Below are positions 5,470-8,707 of a stretch of 8,707 nucleotides of DNA, in pieces; the stretch's first letter is position 1; each line of letters begins with the position of its first letter. The notes beneath the pieces are model-generated. The model did not search any database. It saw nothing but the letters and a program-made list of their open reading frames with translations, and was not told where the DNA came from. The stretch is from Desulfovibrionaceae bacterium UBA3823. GTDB taxonomy: Bacteria > Desulfobacterota > Desulfovibrionia > Desulfovibrionales > Desulfovibrionaceae. The position numbers and the translations under genes are program-made. The stretch spans positions 239-8,945 of the forward strand of contig DFDR01000200.1 in NCBI GenBank assembly GCA_002369295.1, written 5' to 3'.

Positions 5470-7866
5470 CTATCTGGCGGGCTTGGCCTCCTCCTTGGTT
5501 ATCTTGCCGTTCTCGACGTGGACAAATGCACCGTCAGACACGGCAACGTTGCCCTGCACGTCGCGCATCTGGAAGAGCAGGCAGTAGTCGCCATCGCCGA
5601 GGTCTTCGTCCTTGACCTGCGAATCGGCAGTCAGGGTGAAGCTGTCCATGTCCATGTCCACGGCCGGCATCTTCAGGCGCTTGGCCCGAATGATGGTGGT
5701 CACCTTGTCGCCCGGCTTCAGGGGGCGCAGCAGCTTGTCCGGCGTCCCGTCCGACAGCGCGCTGCGGGCGCCGAGAATCTTGTACTTGCCGTCGTCGAAG
5801 TCGTAGATCATCTCCATCAAGACCTTTTCGCCGTTGAGCTTGAGCGGGACGCGGTAGCGGTAGCGGTTCTCCTCGATGGCAACGCTCAGGAGCATGAGGA
5901 CGTGCCCGTCCAGCGTCGGCCACACGTTGCGGAAATTGTCCTTGAAGACCGCCTTGTCCCAGTCGGCGGAAAGGTCGGCGTCGATGCCAAGGATGACCAA
6001 GAGGTCCTTCTTGAAGTCCACCATGGAAGCAAAGACGTAGACGTCGTCTACGTAGGTCAGGTCAGCCGGCTTGAGCTGCATGGTTATCTCGCCGTCGGCG
6101 TTCACGGTGACGGGAGTATTGTCCAGCTGCTCCAGACTCCGCAGTTCCAAGGGCTGGACTGCTGGCAGAGCATGCTGGCTGGCATCGAGGGCGGCCTGTG
6201 CGAGGTCATGCAGCGAAAGCGCCGAAGCAGGGGATGCCTCCTGCGGGGGCCTAGGCTGGGAGCTGGGCGTGGCGGCTGCATGCACTGCGGCCTCGGCGGC
6301 GGCCAGCGCCTGTGCGGCCGGCTCCCTGTGGCTCGGGGATCCTCCAGCGTGCGGAGGCCTTGGCTGGGGTCTGGGCGCGGCGGCGGCGTGCACGGCGGCC
6401 TCGGCGGCGGCCAGCGCCTGTGCGGCCGGCTCCCTGTGGCTCGGCGATCCTCCAGCCTGCGGAGGTCTTGGCTGGGAACTGGGCGTTCCTGCGAGCTGCG
6501 GGAGACTTGGCTGGAAGCTGGGCGTTCCAGCGGTCTGCGGGGGCCTTGGCCGGGAGCTGGGCGTTCCAGCGGTCTGCGGGGGCCTTGGCCGGGAGCTCGG
6601 CGTTCCTTCAGCCTGCTCCTCCTCGCGCTCCATCCTCGCCAGCTCAGCCTTGGCATCCTTCACGATGCGGTTGGTATGGGTTTTGGCAGTCCCGCTGTTC
6701 ATGCGCCCTGTCATCAGGCCCTGCAGCACGAGAAAGGCCGAAGGACGGCCCAGCTCCAGCACTCTGCTGTAGGTTTTGCCGCCGTCAAGCGGATAGTAGA
6801 AGGACAGGCCCGAGGAATGCTGGAGCGGTCCGTTGACCCGGTAGACCACGGCGCTGCGCAGCGCCGTGGCGAGTTCGCCGGCAAGTTCGGGCTGGCTTTT
6901 GCGCAGGTGGGAGACGAAGTCGCCGAGATCCACCATGTTGCTATAGGATTCGCCCTTGACGTTGTCGTAGTTTTCCGAGGCATTGGCGTAGCGCCCGAGG
7001 ACGGCAAAGTAGGATTTGTCCTTCGCCACACGCGCGAAGGCCTCCAGACCGAGGCAGTTCCACGCCAGCCTGAGCCTTGGCAGCTTGCCAAGGTCGACGA
7101 CGGAAAGCGTGACGTCCCTCCCCTGGCCGGCGGCGTTGCACCCGGCAATGTAGGTGTCGCAGATGTGCCTGCCGAGCGTTGCGGCATCCATGTTCGTTCT
7201 GGCTCCGAGGGCCGAAAGAAAGCCCGTGTAGTTCCAGCCCTCGCCCGGCTCCAGCTGCTCCGAGGCGACGAGGTGCGTGGCAAAGCCGTAGGAGGCTTCC
7301 GCCACCTCAAGCGAGCCCATGAGGCAGGCGTCGAAGCCGATGATGTCCAGGGGCGGGTCCTTGGGATCCGGGTCCCAGACGGCTTCCAGCGCTTCTCGCA
7401 GATGCTTGACGCGCATGGCGTTGCCGCTGTTCTCGTCGTGGGAGAAGCGGCCGGCGCCGCCTCCGCCGTGGTCCCAGACGATGAGCGCGCGGTGGTCGGC
7501 GTCGTAGTTCTCGCTGCAGAACTCGAGGAAGTCGGCGAGGGTGTCCTTGCTGCCCATGTCGCCCTGCGGCAGGTTCTGCACGAGTTCAAGCCTGCCCTGG
7601 CGGATGAGGTAGCGCTGGATCTTGCGGGGGCTGATCTGCGTGTTTCTCCATTTCGTGGTGCCGCCCGTCTGCAGGACGACGGTGACGTCCTTGCCGAAGC
7701 GGGCCCGCATGGCCTCGGCGATGTCCGCAGAGGCGCCGCCGAAGCGCCGCTCCAGATCGCTTCCGCAGACATACCAGTAGATGGCCCAGGTGTCGGCGAG
7801 GGCCGATCCGGCCGAGAGCAGCACGGCAAGGGCCGCGAGGGCCAGCATTCGAACGCATGCACGCAT
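5470..7866 (-). CDS. Exported clostripain-family (C11) cysteine peptidase with repeat linker
   Basis: This is a predicted secreted cysteine endopeptidase of 798 aa. MRACVRMLALAALAVLLSAG plus SALA (1-24) is a signal peptide with likely cleavage after Ala24. The peptidase domain spans about 26-390: WAIYWYVCGSDLE (27-39), IVWDHGGGGAGR (129-140) with catalytic His133, and IIGFDACLMGSLEVAEA (175-191) with catalytic Cys181, followed by SEQLEPGEGWNY. These are the hallmark C11 blocks; known members cut after Arg or Lys. Residues 421-543 are a Pro/Ser/Ala-rich repeat linker. Residues about 580-798 form a C-terminal region (WPTLDGHVLML, YRVPLKLNG, YDFDDGKYKILGA, LKPGDKVTT) that I recall from other gut-type C11 proteins; its role is unknown. 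AAAGG lies eight bases before the ATG. It is divergent from the small exported gene at 8085 across a 218-bp gap; TTGACC at 7968-7963 is a weak candidate -35 with no convincing -10. Self-processing near the linker is plausible but not shown. An 805-aa antisense open frame is a GC-bias shadow. Confidence 0.88.
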   Translation of the reverse strand: MRACVRMLALAALAVLLSAGSALADTWAIYWYVCGSDLERRFGGASADIAEAMRARFGKDVTVVLQTGGTTKWRNTQISPRKIQRYLIRQGRLELVQNLPQGDMGSKDTLADFLEFCSENYDADHRALIVWDHGGGGAGRFSHDENSGNAMRVKHLREALEAVWDPDPKDPPLDIIGFDACLMGSLEVAEASYGFATHLVASEQLEPGEGWNYTGFLSALGARTNMDAATLGRHICDTYIAGCNAAGQGRDVTLSVVDLGKLPRLRLAWNCLGLEAFARVAKDKSYFAVLGRYANASENYDNVKGESYSNMVDLGDFVSHLRKSQPELAGELATALRSAVVYRVNGPLQHSSGLSFYYPLDGGKTYSRVLELGRPSAFLVLQGLMTGRMNSGTAKTHTNRIVKDAKAELARMEREEEQAEGTPSSRPRPPQTAGTPSSRPRPPQTAGTPSFQPSLPQLAGTPSSQPRPPQAGGSPSHREPAAQALAAAEAAVHAAAAPRPQPRPPHAGGSPSHREPAAQALAAAEAAVHAAATPSSQPRPPQEASPASALSLHDLAQAALDASQHALPAVQPLELRSLEQLDNTPVTVNADGEITMQLKPADLTYVDDVYVFASMVDFKKDLLVILGIDADLSADWDKAVFKDNFRNVWPTLDGHVLMLLSVAIEENRYRYRVPLKLNGEKVLMEMIYDFDDGKYKILGARSALSDGTPDKLLRPLKPGDKVTTIIRAKRLKMPAVDMDMDSFTLTADSQVKDEDLGDGDYCLLFQMRDVQGNVAVSDGAFVHVENGKITKEEAKPAR
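6238..6453 (-). repeat. Two 108-bp in-frame direct repeats in the peptidase linker
   Basis: Two adjacent 36-codon units (6453-6346 and 6345-6238) encode nearly the same peptide. Each starts GGSPSHREPAAQALAAAEAA, continues VHAAA, and ends in a Pro-rich tail (APRPQPRPPHA or TPSSQPRPPQE). The nucleotide copies are highly similar, implying recent duplication. The Ala-rich part should be helical, the tail extended. Because 108 is a multiple of three, copy changes keep the frame. Confidence 0.85.
6451..6606 (-). repeat. Four 39-bp tandem repeats in the peptidase linker
   Basis: Four 13-codon units encode GTPSSRPRPPQTA, GTPSSRPRPPQTA, GTPSFQPSLPQLA and GTPSSQPRPPQAG (6606-6568, 6567-6529, 6528-6490, 6489-6451). 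The first two differ by a single base over 39. The tail of each adjacent 108-bp unit contains the same Pro-rich core, so the longer units look like this repeat with an Ala-rich insert. Unit length preserves the frame. Confidence 0.88.
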
Positions 7867-8015
7867 GGGTTGCGCCTTTGTTGCAGTGGGGGGGCCGCGG
7901 AAGGCTGCCGGGACGGCCGGTCGCGACGAGGATGATTTGGGCTAGCACGATGCCTTCTGGTCGGTCAATGGCCAATGCCGCAGTGAGGCGCGGCGCGCGA
8001 TGGCCAGGATTTGCT

Positions 8016-8045
8016 TTGACAAGGGCGAAGAAGGGAGCGTAGAGC
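8016..8045 (+). promoter_or_regulatory. Candidate promoter of the small exported gene
   Basis: TTGACA (8016-8021) is a perfect -35 box. TAGAGC (8040-8045), 18 bp further, is only half like a -10 box. The -10 overlaps the inverted repeat GCGTAG-AG-CTACGC (8037-8050), a possible operator or leader stem. The start would fall about 30 bases before the gene. Confidence 0.4.
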
Positions 8046-8084
8046 TACGCAATTCCGCTCAACTGCTCATGCAAGGAGACAGAC

Positions 8085-8531
8085 ATGAAGCATGCCCCCG
8101 CCTCCGCCCCCGCCCTCGCCCTCGCCCTCGTGCTTGGCCTTTCCACCGGCGCCATGGCTGGGAAGCTCAAGTGCAAGGCTGGCGACGGCACGCCGTTTAC
8201 CGTCACGGTTCCCCGGGACTGGTACGGACAGCAGATCCAGTGCGGCTGCGTCGTGTCCAGCAAGGATGGCAGCGAGGCCATCTCCATTGCCTACGTCGAT
8301 GCCGGCGGCGTCAATGCCAGGACCTTTGCGCAGGCGCTCGTCAAGAAGATGCAGATTACGCCCAAGTACACGCAGCAGGAGAACAACTACGCGGCCTTCG
8401 AGACAACGCTGAAGGGCCAGAAAGTCAGCATCTCCATTGCCGGCGAAACTGGGGACAGCGAGCTGCAGATCCTCACCCAGAAGGGCGAATCCGACGAACT
8501 GGAGCAGATCTTCGACTCCGTGAAATTCTAG
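8085..8531 (+). CDS. Small exported protein of unknown function
   Basis: A 148-aa protein that I do not recognise with confidence. Residues 1-25 form a signal peptide (Ala/Leu-rich core LALALVLGLS, probable cleavage after GAMA), leaving a mature domain of about 123 aa. Three cysteines, Cys30, Cys53 and Cys55, are in the mature part; CGC could form a disulfide or bind metal, but this is speculative. The layout resembles small secreted proteins that pair a short beta segment, VPRDW (42-46), with strands like EAISIAYVDAGG (64-75), KVSISIAGETGD (113-124) and a terminal helix ELEQIFDSVKF. Function is unknown for those too. AAGGAG eight bases before the ATG is the best ribosome site in the window, so good expression is expected. 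It is divergent from the C11 peptidase. The signal-peptide coding DNA is a near-repeat of GCCCTC/GCCCCC units. Real gene: high confidence; function: none assigned. Confidence 0.85.
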   Translation: MKHAPASAPALALALVLGLSTGAMAGKLKCKAGDGTPFTVTVPRDWYGQQIQCGCVVSSKDGSEAISIAYVDAGGVNARTFAQALVKKMQITPKYTQQENNYAAFETTLKGQKVSISIAGETGDSELQILTQKGESDELEQIFDSVKF

Positions 8532-8707
8532 CCTCCCGTCTGCGGGCTGGAAGCGGCGCTTGCCGTGCCGGCGGTCCGGCGGCTGTGTTCCGGGGTTATT
8601 GCGGTCCGCCAGACGCCTCCGCCCTGCCCTCTGGCACGCTCCTGCGTTCCAGCCAGGCTTCAGGCATTGCTTCAACTCGAGGCGCCGCCTCCGTCCCGTC
8701 CGCAGCC

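Noticed and set aside
6238..6606. CRISPR array
   Set aside because: The repeats are contiguous in-frame coding units without unique spacers.
5518..7935. 805-aa open frame on the plus strand opposite the C11 peptidase
   Set aside because: It has no recognisable domain, and its length follows from GC-rich codons of the minus-strand gene, which has a signal peptide, catalytic His and Cys and a ribosome site.
8067..8675. 202-aa minus-strand open frame
   Set aside because: Antisense shadow of the small exported gene, which has a strong ribosome site and a signal peptide.

Overview
The window is high-GC bacterial chromosome with dense, GC-rich codon use. The integrase and DUF4338 remnants, the clostripain-type peptidase and the nadC-nadB pair recall sulfate-reducing Desulfovibrionaceae (Desulfovibrio/Bilophila-like). 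That assignment comes from memory of protein families, not a search, so it is moderate to low confidence.

Layout. (1) Positions 1-1060 are a decayed edge of a mobile element: a frameshifted, 5'-truncated DUF4338 (DruA-like) pseudogene on the minus strand, a strong hairpin at 478-510, and a tyrosine-recombinase pseudogene on the plus strand broken across all three frames. (2) Two intact tRNA genes on the minus strand, tRNA-Gln(CTG) then tRNA-Glu(TTC), have a shared promoter and a terminator lying between the tRNAs and the dead integrase. The 3' end of tRNA-Glu is the likely old attachment site. (3) nadC and nadB on the plus strand encode two steps of de novo NAD synthesis; nadA is not in the window. 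A strong hairpin follows nadB. (4) An exported hormone-sensitive-lipase-type alpha/beta hydrolase lies on the plus strand and also ends in a strong hairpin. (5) Facing it on the minus strand is an exported clostripain-family (C11) cysteine peptidase of 798 aa, whose middle is a minisatellite-like Pro/Ala-rich linker. (6) Divergent from the peptidase is a small exported protein of unknown function. Positions 8532-8707 show no gene and no convincing terminator.

How it fits together. nadB and nadC are probably co-expressed: NadB makes iminoaspartate, NadA (elsewhere) makes quinolinate, and NadC makes nicotinate mononucleotide. The hydrolase, the peptidase and the small protein all carry signal peptides, so 4249-8531 is an envelope/secretion-oriented stretch. 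Nothing in the sequence proves they act together. I found no CRISPR array, rRNA, intact transposon or complete defence system. The least ordinary features are the repeat-built linker of the peptidase and the fossil integration site next to the tRNAs.
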